Shown in pieces: positions 41,200 through 50,398 of a stretch of 64,000 nt of DNA. The stretch is from Bacteroidota bacterium. GTDB taxonomy: Bacteria; Bacteroidota; Bacteroidia; Chitinophagales; Chitinophagaceae. The stretch lies in the NCBI GenBank assembly GCA_023418315.1, contig JAEZZY010000002.1, positions 6,605 through 70,604 on the forward strand, read 5' to 3'. Made by a program: the position numbers and the translations under genes. Every line of letters begins with the position of its first letter. The first letter of the stretch is position 1. Below the pieces are notes generated by a model. It was not told where the DNA came from. It made no database searches and saw nothing but the letters and a program-made list of their open reading frames with translations.

Positions 41200-42729
41200 T
41201 CATTTCAGTTTATAAACCCTTACCACCGTACTGTTCTGTACTTTTATTTCATAATAGACAGCAGGATAATCAAAATCTTGCGGATGGTACCTGAAGTTTG
41301 TCAGAAAATAATCGGCATCTCCTTCGCCTACGCTTTGTATCCGCACCCTATCCTGTTCCTCCAAAAAATTTATATTCAAAAAAATGGGCTCCCAAGGCGT
41401 GGCAATCTTTACCGTATCGCGTCTATCTGTTTGCATAATATAGCTGAGCGCTTGTTTATAGGAACTACCCCAGTAATCATAGTCAAAATTTTTGCGCAGG
41501 TATTCTTCTTTGTGGGAAACAAGCTCATTAAAATAAACCTGATGAAACGGGTGTATGCGAACCATAGAAACAAGAAGCAGGATGAGCTGCAACACCACTA
41601 TCAATACGCCGGCATAACGATACCGCGATGTAAAAATTTTATCAAGCGCATAGAGCGCTATCATCACAAAAGCAGGATAAATAAAATAAACATGCCGCCA
41701 GTCGTCATACACCACAGACTGCAGTAAAATGATGACCGCCACAGGCCCTATAAAACAAGCGCCGTATAGCAAATAATGCCGCTGTTGTGTATTTTTTATA
41801 TAAACCATAGGGGTTTTCAGAAAAGAGACAAGCAACATGATCAAACCTGTAGCGCCTATAAACAACCAACTCACCGGCGTGGTAAGTGCAAACCATTCGG
41901 GAAGATAAAACCAGGGAAGATTTAAGCTTCGCAGCGTTTCGCCATTGAGCAACAACAACCCATCCCACCGGAAATGCGAAAGCGTTTTATAACAATCTAC
42001 AAAACTAACAACGGGATTTTTCCACAACGTAGGCCAAAAACTATATACACCTATGAAGCTACCGACAACAAACAGCAGTATGTTCCCTATGGACTTGCTT
42101 ATTTTTTTAGAATGCTGCCGAATAAAAATATCTATCAGCAAAAAAAGAAACACCCATCCGAAAAGATAAATGCCCAATATCCGGATGCTGGTAGCATAGC
42201 CGATACATAGCCCCAACAGCGCATAGCCTATAGGCTTGTCTTTTCGAAACGCCCACTCTGCCACCATAAAGGAAAGGGCATACATGACTAATAAAGGCGT
42301 GTCTTTTGAATTGAAAAAAGAATGAGCATAGAGCCTGGGCGATAGTACCACCATCAGAAAAGCAAGCAATGCCAGACTTTGTTTCCCAAACATCCGAAGC
42401 GCTAAAACATAAAAGGAGAAAGCGCCTAACAGAAAAAAAATATGGCTTGCCAAGTGGCGGGCTAAGATTATATCTCGAAAGGATGCTGCTTTTACCGCTT
42501 TCTCTACCAGCAAAAGCACCAGTTCAAAACCCACTCCATGATCCCGCTCCAGGTAAGTATGCAGTCGCTCATCTCCGTGAAAAATATAGTCATAGCTTAC
42601 CTTTCCAATATCGCGCTGTATGCTTTCATCCCAAGCCACCCCATAATCCTGATAGGTAAATAAGGAAACAACCACAAAGACGAGCAGCAATAGAATACCG
42701 GGATAAAAGGAACTACCGAAGTTTTTCAT
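41200..42729 (-). CDS. Polytopic membrane glycosyltransferase, GT39/ArnT-like
   Basis: A 509-residue protein with about ten to twelve membrane segments. The first helix is followed by an extracytoplasmic Asp-Glu (YGVAWDESIQRDIGKV, residues ~30-45), the catalytic acidic pair of the PMT/ArnT superfamily that uses lipid-linked sugar donors. The C-terminal ~90 residues are soluble (NELVSHKEEYLRKNFDYDYWG). It is next to rfbC and rfbG, on the same strand, suggesting transfer of a sugar in surface glycan assembly. The sugar and acceptor are unknown. Confidence 0.75.
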   Translation of the reverse strand: MKNFGSSFYPGILLLLVFVVVSLFTYQDYGVAWDESIQRDIGKVSYDYIFHGDERLHTYLERDHGVGFELVLLLVEKAVKAASFRDIILARHLASHIFFLLGAFSFYVLALRMFGKQSLALLAFLMVVLSPRLYAHSFFNSKDTPLLVMYALSFMVAEWAFRKDKPIGYALLGLCIGYATSIRILGIYLFGWVFLFLLIDIFIRQHSKKISKSIGNILLFVVGSFIGVYSFWPTLWKNPVVSFVDCYKTLSHFRWDGLLLLNGETLRSLNLPWFYLPEWFALTTPVSWLFIGATGLIMLLVSFLKTPMVYIKNTQQRHYLLYGACFIGPVAVIILLQSVVYDDWRHVYFIYPAFVMIALYALDKIFTSRYRYAGVLIVVLQLILLLVSMVRIHPFHQVYFNELVSHKEEYLRKNFDYDYWGSSYKQALSYIMQTDRRDTVKIATPWEPIFLNINFLEEQDRVRIQSVGEGDADYFLTNFRYHPQDFDYPAVYYEIKVQNSTVVRVYKLK

Positions 42730-42774
42730 AAGCTGTTTCTATAATAGAAAAATGAACTGAACATTAATGAGGAG

Positions 42775-43314
42775 CTAAAAAGGACTTACCCATTCAGGCA
42801 ACATTTTAAAAGACAAATCCCGCTCGGAAAGAATGGGACGTTCTACCTGCCAGTCATAGCCGAAGCTGTCGTACCGAATCCCGGTGTCTTGCTCCTTGCT
42901 GTATTCGGAAGAAACAAGATAATAGGTAATCGCATCCTCGGTCAAAGATTTAAAACCATGAGCAAAACCTTCGGGAATATAATAGGCTTTATGATTTTGC
43001 TCCGATAATTCTGCTGTGAAATAATGCCCGTATGTAGGTGATTTTTTTCGCAGATCAATTATCACATCTAAAATTGCTCCTTTAGGGCAAAAAACAATTT
43101 TTGCATGATGATGTGGCGGCAATTGAAAGTGCATCCCGCGTATTACATTTTTTTTGGAAACAGAGAAATAACTTTCTTTCAAAACAAAATCAATCCCTTG
43201 TTCTTTCCATACCGTGTCCTGAAAGGTTTTGGTAAAACTGCCGCGTACATCCCCGAATGAAGGGAGTGTGATAATTTTAGCTTGTGCTAAACCGGTATCT
43301 GAAAATTGAAACAC
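42775..43314 (-). CDS. rfbC: RmlC-like sugar 3,5-epimerase
   Basis: A 179-residue cupin epimerase of the dTDP-4-dehydrorhamnose 3,5-epimerase family. Hallmarks: GDVRGSFTKTF, ESYFSVSKKNVIRGMHFQ with the catalytic His, FCPKGAILDVIIDLR with the Asp that supports it, and AYYIPEGFAHGF. In this setting, directly after a CDP-glucose dehydratase and without rmlA/B/D, it may act on a CDP-4-keto-6-deoxy sugar rather than on the dTDP form, so the rhamnose name is only a family label. Confidence 0.85.
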   Translation of the reverse strand: MFQFSDTGLAQAKIITLPSFGDVRGSFTKTFQDTVWKEQGIDFVLKESYFSVSKKNVIRGMHFQLPPHHHAKIVFCPKGAILDVIIDLRKKSPTYGHYFTAELSEQNHKAYYIPEGFAHGFKSLTEDAITYYLVSSEYSKEQDTGIRYDSFGYDWQVERPILSERDLSFKMLPEWVSPF

Positions 43315-43344
43315 GGGAATTTTATTTTTTGGGGTTAAAAAAAA

Positions 43345-44418
43345 TCATCCGAAATAATTTTCGATCTGTTCCTTGCATTTTTCTCCGGCAGTTTTGCTTT
43401 TATCGGCATACCATTGCGCACTCCACAAAATAGCTTGACGGGCTTCCAGCTTAGACTTCCAGCCCAGTTCCTGATGCGCTTTGCTGCTGTTCAGCAAAAG
43501 CAAATTTGCTTCATGCGGATGCTTATCCGACGGCTCCACCCGGTATTGACCTTCGCGTCCGTAAGCTTTCAAAAATATTTTGGTAAGTTCTTCCACGCTC
43601 AGCTCATCGCCTTCATCGGGACCGAAATTAAACGCTGTAGAAAAGCGCTGCGGTTCCTCTGTCATTTTTGCAGCAAGCCACAGGTAGGCGCTCAGTGGCT
43701 CCAGCACATGCTGCCAGGGGCGCACACTTTGAGGATTGCGCAATGTTACCTGTTCCCCATTTTCTATAGCCCGCACAATATCGGGGATGATGCGATCTGC
43801 TGCATAATCACCGCCGCCAATTACATTGCCCGCACGCACGGAAGCGACTGATTTTTTATGTTGTGCATAGCGATCAGGATGAAAAAAAGAACGGCGGTAA
43901 GAGCTTACAACTATCTCTGCCGCTGCTTTACTTGCTGAATAAGGGTCATAGCCGCCTAATTTATCCTCTTCGCTGAAAGGTACTCCCCGCTCGGGATTTT
44001 CATACACTTTATCCGTGGTAATCATCAAGCCGATACATTCATGGGGCAGGCTGCGCATCGCTTCCAGCACGTGTGCCGTGCCCATAGCATTCACCATAAA
44101 GCTTTCCACAGGGCGTTCATAGCTCCTGCGCACCAGCGATTGCGCCGCCAGGTGAAAAACAAAATGCGGCTCAAAACGTACCATTTCGCCCTGCAAGGTT
44201 TTCAAATCTCCTACATCCGCCACTACCGATGAGTAACAAAATTTATCCCCTTCTATCAGGTTGTAAAGGTCTTTGTCTCTTTCGGGAGCAAGCGAATAGC
44301 CTTTTACATCCGCACCCAGTTCGTTTAGTATTTGCAACAACCATGCACCTTTAAAACCCGTATGTCCGGTAAGAAATACACGCTTATGGGCAAAAGTTTT
44401 TTTGAGTAATTCCAGCAT
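43345..44418 (-). CDS. rfbG: CDP-glucose 4,6-dehydratase
   Basis: RfbG converts CDP-glucose to CDP-4-keto-6-deoxyglucose. The 357-residue short-chain dehydrogenase has the NAD loop LTGHTGFKGAWL (residues 16-27), AAQSLVRRSYERPVESFMVN, the TTDKVYEN segment and the catalytic YSASKAAAE (Tyr-x3-Lys). AGNVIGGGDYAADRIIPDIVRA and RPWQHVLEPLSAYLWLA are typical of RfbG and distinguish it from RmlB. It is followed by rfbC 30 bases later. RfbF for the preceding step is at 34.0-34.8 kb; no RfbH is in the window. Confidence 0.93.
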   Translation of the reverse strand: MLELLKKTFAHKRVFLTGHTGFKGAWLLQILNELGADVKGYSLAPERDKDLYNLIEGDKFCYSSVVADVGDLKTLQGEMVRFEPHFVFHLAAQSLVRRSYERPVESFMVNAMGTAHVLEAMRSLPHECIGLMITTDKVYENPERGVPFSEEDKLGGYDPYSASKAAAEIVVSSYRRSFFHPDRYAQHKKSVASVRAGNVIGGGDYAADRIIPDIVRAIENGEQVTLRNPQSVRPWQHVLEPLSAYLWLAAKMTEEPQRFSTAFNFGPDEGDELSVEELTKIFLKAYGREGQYRVEPSDKHPHEANLLLLNSSKAHQELGWKSKLEARQAILWSAQWYADKSKTAGEKCKEQIENYFG

Positions 44419-44451
44419 TTGATTCGTTTATTTTATGTGCGCTATTCTTCA

Positions 44452-44459
44452 CAAAGCTA
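44452..44459 (-). promoter_or_regulatory. -7 promoter element of rfbG
   Basis: TAGCTTTG on the minus strand fits TAnnTTTG and lies 33 bases before the rfbG ATG. No -33 element is seen. Confidence 0.4.
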
Positions 44460-44649
44460 TGCCTGCGCAAGATAAAAAATGTATCCTGTTTTTCGGGGGA
44501 GCGCGTAGGGAGGCAAAAACTGCACGCCCAATTATTTTACCCAAATATATAGCCATCCAAGTAGCCAAGCTTCAGAAAGAAACAGAGGTGTGAAGCCGAT
44601 TTAAAAAAAAATCAACCGAATTGCCTATAGCATTTTAATTTTAGGGAGT

Positions 44650-45231
44650 ATGTACGGTTTCCGGTTTCTGTTTTATAGTAAAAAGATCGTGGCGGCAGTT
44701 TTCCTTTTCTGTGCGATGGGATGTGTGTTTCCGTTATCGGCACAGCATATTTATGAAGTCAGGCAAGGTGATGTAAAATTTTATTCGGATGCGCCGGAGG
44801 AGCTTATCAAAGCTTATTCCGGAAAACTGAAAGGCATTGTGGATTTTTCTAAAAGAACCTTTGCTTTTAAAATAAATATAGCCAGTTTTGAAGGATTCAA
44901 CAGCGCTTTGCAGCGGGAGCATTTTAATGAAAACTATATGGAAACTTCGGTTTTTCCGCTTGCCACCTTTGCAGGAAAAATAGTGGAAAACCTTAATTTT
45001 AAAAAAGAAGGAACCTATAAAATACGCGCCAAAGGAAAAATGAAAATCCACGGCATAGAGCAAATCCGCATCCTGCCGGTTACGATGCTGGTCAGCCGTA
45101 AGGAAATAACCGTTACCGCCGATTTTACCGTGCTGCTTGCCGACCATCAGATAAAACTGCCGAGGGTGGTCAATAATAAACTTTCCGAAGAAATTCATGT
45201 ATCCATATCCGCTATACTCGTTGAAAAATAA
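44650..45231 (+). CDS. YceI-family lipocalin-like protein, first gene of the signalling trio
   Basis: A 193-residue exported protein with a long N-region and signal peptide to about residue 31 (VFPLSAQ). The YceI barrel follows: GDVKFYSDAPEELIKAYSGKLKGIVDFSKRTFAFKI, AALQREHFNENYMET-type segment (ALQREHFNENYMET) and KGKMKIHGIEQI. YceI proteins bind polyisoprenoids or amphiphilic ligands in the periplasm. Its TAA is followed immediately by the GTG of the kinase gene, so the two are almost surely translated together. Confidence 0.85.
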   Translation: MYGFRFLFYSKKIVAAVFLFCAMGCVFPLSAQHIYEVRQGDVKFYSDAPEELIKAYSGKLKGIVDFSKRTFAFKINIASFEGFNSALQREHFNENYMETSVFPLATFAGKIVENLNFKKEGTYKIRAKGKMKIHGIEQIRILPVTMLVSRKEITVTADFTVLLADHQIKLPRVVNNKLSEEIHVSISAILVEK

Positions 45232-48060
45232 GTGAGGTTATTTCTTATCATAGTATGTTTTCTGTTGCAGTTGCCCGCTATGGGGCAGGCTGCTTTTACC
45301 AAACAGGTTTGGATAAACGAACCCGATGCACCTGTGAATGTGGAGGATTTTGCCCTGCAACCAAATGGCTATATGTGGTTGTGTACGGACATAGGTATTT
45401 TCCGGTTCAATGGAAGAAATTTTACCAAAATAAAAGACACCGGCAGCGCCGCCTCTACGGCTATACATGCTGCAAACGGAAAGGTATATATAGGCTATAA
45501 GGACGGAAGAATGGCAGTAATACAAGAACAAAACAAGAGCCCCTATACCTTTAAAAACGGAACGATTCCCGGCCGGATAACTGCTATTAAAACATTGCTC
45601 CACGATGTGCTGGCTATAGCTACGGAAGAAGGAATGTACGTGTCGGTGCAAAGGAATTTAATGTCATTCGGTAGTAAAAACGGGCTATCCGATGATTTCA
45701 TCAACGATATAGAAGTGAGCAAGGGCAGAATGGCGCTGGCTACAGACGGAGGCATAGATGTCGTTTCTATAAAAAACAATCAACCATCCATTCAGAACAT
45801 AAGCACAGATGAAGGACTGCCGGATGTGATAGCCACTTGCGTAAGTGCATCGCCGGAAGGCAGCCATTTCTGGATCGGCACCCAGCAGGGCGGTATCGCT
45901 GTTTATGACAACCGGCAGGAACGGCTTCTCCCTATAAAATGCACACTTCCCTGGCGCTTCGGGCAGGTGAATGATTTGCTCGTACTCCATGCGGATCATG
46001 CCTGGGCGGTAACAGATCAAAACTATTTGATAGAGCTGAAACGCTATGGCGATAGCATAGGCATCACTCCATCCATCTTGCCTGCCAAGCTAAAAAAAAT
46101 AACAACGGATAAAACCGGAACTATATGGTGTGCCACCCATAAAGGATTACTGATGAGTACGGCTTCGTATCTTTCGTATATTCATCTGCCGCCCTCTTTC
46201 AGTCTCGACAACTATACAGCTATCACCTGCGATCCGAAAGGACAACTATGGTTTACCCAAGACAATCAACTATACCGATTGCCTGCAACTACCGATACCT
46301 TACCCCTATTAATGCGGAGCTTGCCTGCGGACATTACTTGCCTGCATCTCAGCGATACCGGCGGAATATGGATCGGCACCTTCGGTAAAGGACTCTATTA
46401 CGCTCCGCATAGGGGTTCGTTGCAGCCCATCCGTTTATCGTCTTCACCCAACGAACACATCCTGAGTATTGCCCATACAAAAAACAAGCTGTGGGTGGCA
46501 AGTTTCAACGGGCTGGACGTACTGGATATAGAGGAAAAACCCACCGTATTACGTCATTACAATAAGCACAACGGTATCGGCAGCCACTATATTTACCAAT
46601 TGCATATAGATGCCCGCGACAGGCTATGGATGGCTACGGATGGAGGCGGGGTGGTGATGTACGACGGAAAAAAATTTAACCGGTGGGACAGTGTAAGCGG
46701 GCTGAAAAGTGAAGTGATTTATAGTGTGGCAAGCAATGTCAATGGAACAATATGGGCAAGCTCACTGGACCGGGGTGTGTATCGCTATGACGGAAAAAAA
46801 TGGCATACGCTAAAAAAACAAGGAGGCGCTCCACAAGTAAATGTAACGGCTATAGCACCCAACGGCACACAAAACCTGATTGTTGTGAACCGCTACGGAA
46901 TAGACCAATGGTATGCGAAGGATCAGCAGTTTCGCCGGCTCAACAGAAATCTCGGAATGGATATGGACAGCAGTTCGCGTATCCTCAATTGCATTACTTC
47001 GGATGGATATGGAAATACCTATCTGCCTTTTGAAGAAGGTATTTTAGTATTTAAAAACAATCCTTCCATTGAGATAAAACCGGATGTGCGCTTACTAAAA
47101 CAAAGTCTTTTCTTCAAAGACCTGCCCTTCCTTCGCCGTCAATTTTCAGCAAATGAAAATCATATTTCATTCACCTATGAAGGCATCAATTTCACACATC
47201 CGCAAGCGCTATATTACCGCTACAAACTGGAAGGCTATGATAATACCTGGGTCTATACGCAAAACGAAACCGTGCCGTTTGCAAGGCTTAATTCCGGAAC
47301 ATATACCTTTCGGGTTCAGGCTTCGCTGAGCAATAATTTTATAAATGCCGCGGAAGACAGCTTCCATTTCCGCATTGACAAGCCCTTCTGGGAAACGCTT
47401 TGGTTTCTGTTTGCTTCGGCATTTGCCGTGCTGGCTGTGCTTTACTTTATCATTAAAAGAAGGGAATACCAAATTGTGAAGCTGAATCAATTGCAACGTG
47501 AAAGACTGGTGTATGAATACGAGCATTTAAAAACACAGGTAAACCCACATTTCCTCTTCAACAGCTTCAATACGCTGGTGCATATTATAGAAGAAGATAA
47601 AGATGCCGCTATAGACTATACAGTTCACCTGTCGGATTTTTACAGGAATATTCTTTCCTATAAAGACAAAGACCTCATCCCGCTTAAAGAAGAATATGAA
47701 ATCATCCAAAGCTATATCTATATCCAAAAAAGCCGTTTCGGTGAAGCACTACATGTGGATATAAACATAGAAGAACACACACTTCTCACCAAAATGATTG
47801 TACCGCTGGCACTCCAAATACTATTGGAAAATGCGCTAAAACACAATGTGGTAGCTGCTTCCAAACCGCTGTACCTATCCATTACCACGCAGGGCGATGA
47901 GCTTGTTGTAAAAAATAACCTACAACTGAAGATAACGAAAGATAAAAGCATGGGCATAGGCATTGAAAATATCCGCAAGCGCTACAAACTGCTTACGAAA
48001 CGTCCCATCAGCTATGGAATAGTGAATAATGAGTATATTGTAACCTTGCCTTTATTATGA
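45232..48060 (+). CDS. Two-component regulator propeller sensor histidine kinase (LytS type)
   Basis: A 942-residue membrane kinase that starts with GTG right after the upstream stop; the signal peptide MRLFLIIVCFLLQLPAMGQ confirms the start. Residues ~25-630 hold repeated propeller blades (GYMWLCTDIGIFRFNG, GGIWIGTFGKGLYY, DRLWMATDGGGVVMYDG). A Y_Y_Y domain (near 660-710, YYRYKLEGYDNTW) and one membrane helix (about 722-745) follow. The cytoplasmic part is a His_kinase domain with His773 in QVNPHFLFNSFN, the N-box LLENALKHN and GIGIENIRKRY. There is no receiver or AraC domain, so it is not a hybrid. Confidence 0.9.
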   Translation: MRLFLIIVCFLLQLPAMGQAAFTKQVWINEPDAPVNVEDFALQPNGYMWLCTDIGIFRFNGRNFTKIKDTGSAASTAIHAANGKVYIGYKDGRMAVIQEQNKSPYTFKNGTIPGRITAIKTLLHDVLAIATEEGMYVSVQRNLMSFGSKNGLSDDFINDIEVSKGRMALATDGGIDVVSIKNNQPSIQNISTDEGLPDVIATCVSASPEGSHFWIGTQQGGIAVYDNRQERLLPIKCTLPWRFGQVNDLLVLHADHAWAVTDQNYLIELKRYGDSIGITPSILPAKLKKITTDKTGTIWCATHKGLLMSTASYLSYIHLPPSFSLDNYTAITCDPKGQLWFTQDNQLYRLPATTDTLPLLMRSLPADITCLHLSDTGGIWIGTFGKGLYYAPHRGSLQPIRLSSSPNEHILSIAHTKNKLWVASFNGLDVLDIEEKPTVLRHYNKHNGIGSHYIYQLHIDARDRLWMATDGGGVVMYDGKKFNRWDSVSGLKSEVIYSVASNVNGTIWASSLDRGVYRYDGKKWHTLKKQGGAPQVNVTAIAPNGTQNLIVVNRYGIDQWYAKDQQFRRLNRNLGMDMDSSSRILNCITSDGYGNTYLPFEEGILVFKNNPSIEIKPDVRLLKQSLFFKDLPFLRRQFSANENHISFTYEGINFTHPQALYYRYKLEGYDNTWVYTQNETVPFARLNSGTYTFRVQASLSNNFINAAEDSFHFRIDKPFWETLWFLFASAFAVLAVLYFIIKRREYQIVKLNQLQRERLVYEYEHLKTQVNPHFLFNSFNTLVHIIEEDKDAAIDYTVHLSDFYRNILSYKDKDLIPLKEEYEIIQSYIYIQKSRFGEALHVDINIEEHTLLTKMIVPLALQILLENALKHNVVAASKPLYLSITTQGDELVVKNNLQLKITKDKSMGIGIENIRKRYKLLTKRPISYGIVNNEYIVTLPLL

Positions 48061-48803
48061 ATATACTGATTATCGAAGACGAAAAACCTGCGTATAACCG
48101 CCTGCAAAAACTACTGAAAGAATTGCTGCCGGAAGCACAGATTATCGCGCAATTGGACAGCATCCAGCAAGCGCGGGAATGGTTTGCCCGTCCAACGGAA
48201 ACAGACATCGTATTTCTGGATATTCACTTAGCCGACGGAAACGCATTTGACCTGATGAAATCGGTAACGATAAATGCGCCCATTATCTTCACTACGGCTT
48301 ACGATCATTATACACTGGAGGCGTTTAAAACTTCCAGCATTGATTATTTATTAAAGCCTTTAAAAAAAGAAGAACTCCGGCAGGCACTGGAAAAATTAAA
48401 TCTTTTTAAAAACCTGCTCTCGGCCGATAGCCCGTCCCAACTCAAACCGGCACCGGATTATAAAAAACGTTTTCTGATTCGCTTTGGTGAATTTATCAAA
48501 ACCATAGCCGTAACCGAGATCGCTTATTTTTATAGCGAGAACAAAGCCACCTTTGCCAAAACCACTGACGGGCGCAACTTTCCCATAGATCAAAACCTGG
48601 ATGCGCTGGAAGCCGTGCTGGACCCACTGGAGTATTTCCGTATCAACCGCCAATACATCATCTCCGTGAATGCTATTGATGATATGCGCACTTATACCAA
48701 AGCCCGGGTGGTGGTGAAACTGAACCCGCCGGTAAAAGAAGCACCGGTAGTAAGCTCCGAACGCGCTGCCGATTTCAAGCTCTGGCTGGCAGGGGAGCTC
48801 TAA
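48057..48803 (+). CDS. LytTR-family response regulator
   Basis: A 248-residue regulator. The receiver domain (residues 1-120) has the acidic pair EDE (near 7-9), phospho-acceptor Asp55 in VFLDIHLADG, Thr in FTTAYD and Lys in LLKPLKKEEL. The LytTR DNA-binding domain (about 140-245) shows RFLIRFGEFIKTIAV, EIAYFYSENKATFAKT and FFRINRQYIISVNAI-like YFRINRQYIISVNAI. It overlaps the kinase gene by four bases (ATGA) and is its obvious partner. Confidence 0.93.
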   Translation: MNILIIEDEKPAYNRLQKLLKELLPEAQIIAQLDSIQQAREWFARPTETDIVFLDIHLADGNAFDLMKSVTINAPIIFTTAYDHYTLEAFKTSSIDYLLKPLKKEELRQALEKLNLFKNLLSADSPSQLKPAPDYKKRFLIRFGEFIKTIAVTEIAYFYSENKATFAKTTDGRNFPIDQNLDALEAVLDPLEYFRINRQYIISVNAIDDMRTYTKARVVVKLNPPVKEAPVVSSERAADFKLWLAGEL

Positions 48804-49008
48804 ATCACCCTTTTCATACCGTAGTATTCCCGTTTCATCTTATTGCACTGCCTATGATGGCTCCTGCGTTTTACTTTTACTGCGTGTATTTCAGGTTATT
48901 GCGCCTTTCCTCTCTCCATTCACTGGAAAGGGGCCAAAGGGATGAGATGAGGAATGAAAAACAGCAATGGTCTGAATACACACTCTTTTCGATTACAAAC
49001 CATAGTTT

Positions 49009-49416
49009 ATGAAACGACGCACATTCGTACTTATCTTCTCTCTCATCCTTGTTATAGCCGGTATTGCAGTGTGGAACTATGTGAATAAACCCGCGCCCAA
49101 GGTGGAAGATGCATCTGCGCTTGCCATTACTGCGGAAAAACTCTCAGATGAATATGCCAAAGACGAAACCGCTTCCAACAAAAAATACCTCGGTCAAGCG
49201 CTGGAGGTGTCGGGAATGGTAGTGGAAATAACCAAAAATCAAGATGGGAAAATGGTGGCACTGCTGCAAGCCGATGATCCTATGAGCGGCGTGCAATGTA
49301 CCTTTCGCAAAGAGGTAAGCATAGCCGCAGGAGAACAAATAACCGTAAAAGGATTTTGCACCGGCTATACCCTGGTCGTGCTTTTATCGGTTTGTATCTT
49401 ATTAAAACATTTATGA
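49009..49416 (+). CDS. OB-fold (tRNA_anti-like) membrane-anchored protein
   Basis: A 135-residue protein with one N-terminal membrane anchor or uncleaved signal (residues 4-24) and an OB-fold domain of the tRNA_anti-like family: ALAITAEKLSDEYAKDE, KKYLGQALEVSGMVVEI, MVALLQADDPMSGVQCTF and ITVKGFCTGYT. The last ten residues are hydrophobic, as in other members. Despite the family name these exported proteins have no demonstrated tRNA role. It overlaps the cytochrome-like gene by four bases. Confidence 0.75.
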   Translation: MKRRTFVLIFSLILVIAGIAVWNYVNKPAPKVEDASALAITAEKLSDEYAKDETASNKKYLGQALEVSGMVVEITKNQDGKMVALLQADDPMSGVQCTFRKEVSIAAGEQITVKGFCTGYTLVVLLSVCILLKHL

Positions 49417-49805
49417 GAAAATATATGAACCACAAAAAAAATATTTTTCTGACACTGCTCTTACTGCCGGTTTTATTATATGGTTGCTATAACCGCAATG
49501 CAGAAGACCTGTACCCCGCCCTTGTCGGCAACGGCTGCGATACTACCGCTGTTACCTATACCACCGTCATAAAACCCATTATGGATGCGCACTGCGCCAC
49601 TTCAGGATGTCATCTCGGCGCTACCTATACAGGTTATGATCTTTCCGGCTATACCGGTATAGCCAACCTGGCGAATAACGGAAAACTTGTAGCCGCTATA
49701 GAACATACCGGACCCAACCCTATGCCGCAAGGCGCTCCCAAGCTCGACGATTGCACTATTTCCAAAATAAAAATATGGATCAACGCCGGAGCCCTCAACA
49801 ATTAA
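49413..49805 (+). CDS. Cytochrome c-like lipoprotein with CX4CH heme motif
   Basis: A 130-residue lipoprotein (lipobox LYGC, Cys25). The segment IKPIMDAHCATSGCHLG holds a Cys61-x4-Cys66-His67 motif, one or two residues wider than classical CX2CH, and Met104 in NPMPQG could be the second axial ligand. The pattern is common in Bacteroidota lipoproteins of this kind. If heme is attached, the CcmE/CcmF pair at 58.6-61.5 kb would do it. It overlaps the OB-fold gene (ATGA). An alternative ATG lies four codons further on. Confidence 0.75.
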   Translation: MRKYMNHKKNIFLTLLLLPVLLYGCYNRNAEDLYPALVGNGCDTTAVTYTTVIKPIMDAHCATSGCHLGATYTGYDLSGYTGIANLANNGKLVAAIEHTGPNPMPQGAPKLDDCTISKIKIWINAGALNN

Positions 49806-49833
49806 TTCCTTAAAAACTGATAAAAAGAACCAC

Positions 49834-50382
49834 ATGAAAAGGTTGAGTTTAATCTTTATTTTTTTCCTCATAGCCGCTGCCCATCTTCATGCGCAAAAGC
49901 TGATGACCCGCACCGGAAAAATATCCTTCTTTTCTTCTACTCCGGTAGAAAACATTGAAGCCTTCAACAATGATGTATCCTGCGTGCTGAATACACAAAA
50001 CGGGGAACTGGTATTTGTAGTGCCTATAAAAAGCTTTCGTTTCGAGAAACAACTCATGAAAGATCATTTCAATGAAAGCTATATGGAAAGTGATAAATAC
50101 CCTAAAGCCCAATTCAAAGGAAAAATGGCAGACCTGCGAACTATTCATTTTTCAAAAGACGGAAGCTATCCGGCAAAAGCCACCGGAAAACTCACTATCC
50201 ACGGCGTTACAAAAGAGGTAAACATTCCCGGCTACGTAATAGTAAAAAACGGAAAGGTTACGCTTACTTCCACCTTTAAGGTAAAGACCGCCGATTATCA
50301 TATTCAAATTCCATCCCTCACCTCCGATAAAATTGCTAAGGAAATAGAAGTATCGGTAAACAGCATTCTGGAAGCCAAATAA
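49834..50382 (+). CDS. YceI-family protein, second copy
   Basis: A 182-residue exported protein: signal peptide to about residue 20 (LHAQ), then a YceI barrel (TRTGKISFFSSTPVENIEAF, QLMKDHFNESYMES, ATGKLTIHGVTKEV). It is clearly related to the YceI protein at 44.65 kb, particularly over the His-Phe-Asn-Glu-x-Tyr-Met-Glu segment. Isoprenoid or quinone binding is known for YceI homologues, which fits a place among redox proteins. Confidence 0.88.
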   Translation: MKRLSLIFIFFLIAAAHLHAQKLMTRTGKISFFSSTPVENIEAFNNDVSCVLNTQNGELVFVVPIKSFRFEKQLMKDHFNESYMESDKYPKAQFKGKMADLRTIHFSKDGSYPAKATGKLTIHGVTKEVNIPGYVIVKNGKVTLTSTFKVKTADYHIQIPSLTSDKIAKEIEVSVNSILEAK

Positions 50383-50398
50383 TCAATAAAATTTAGAA

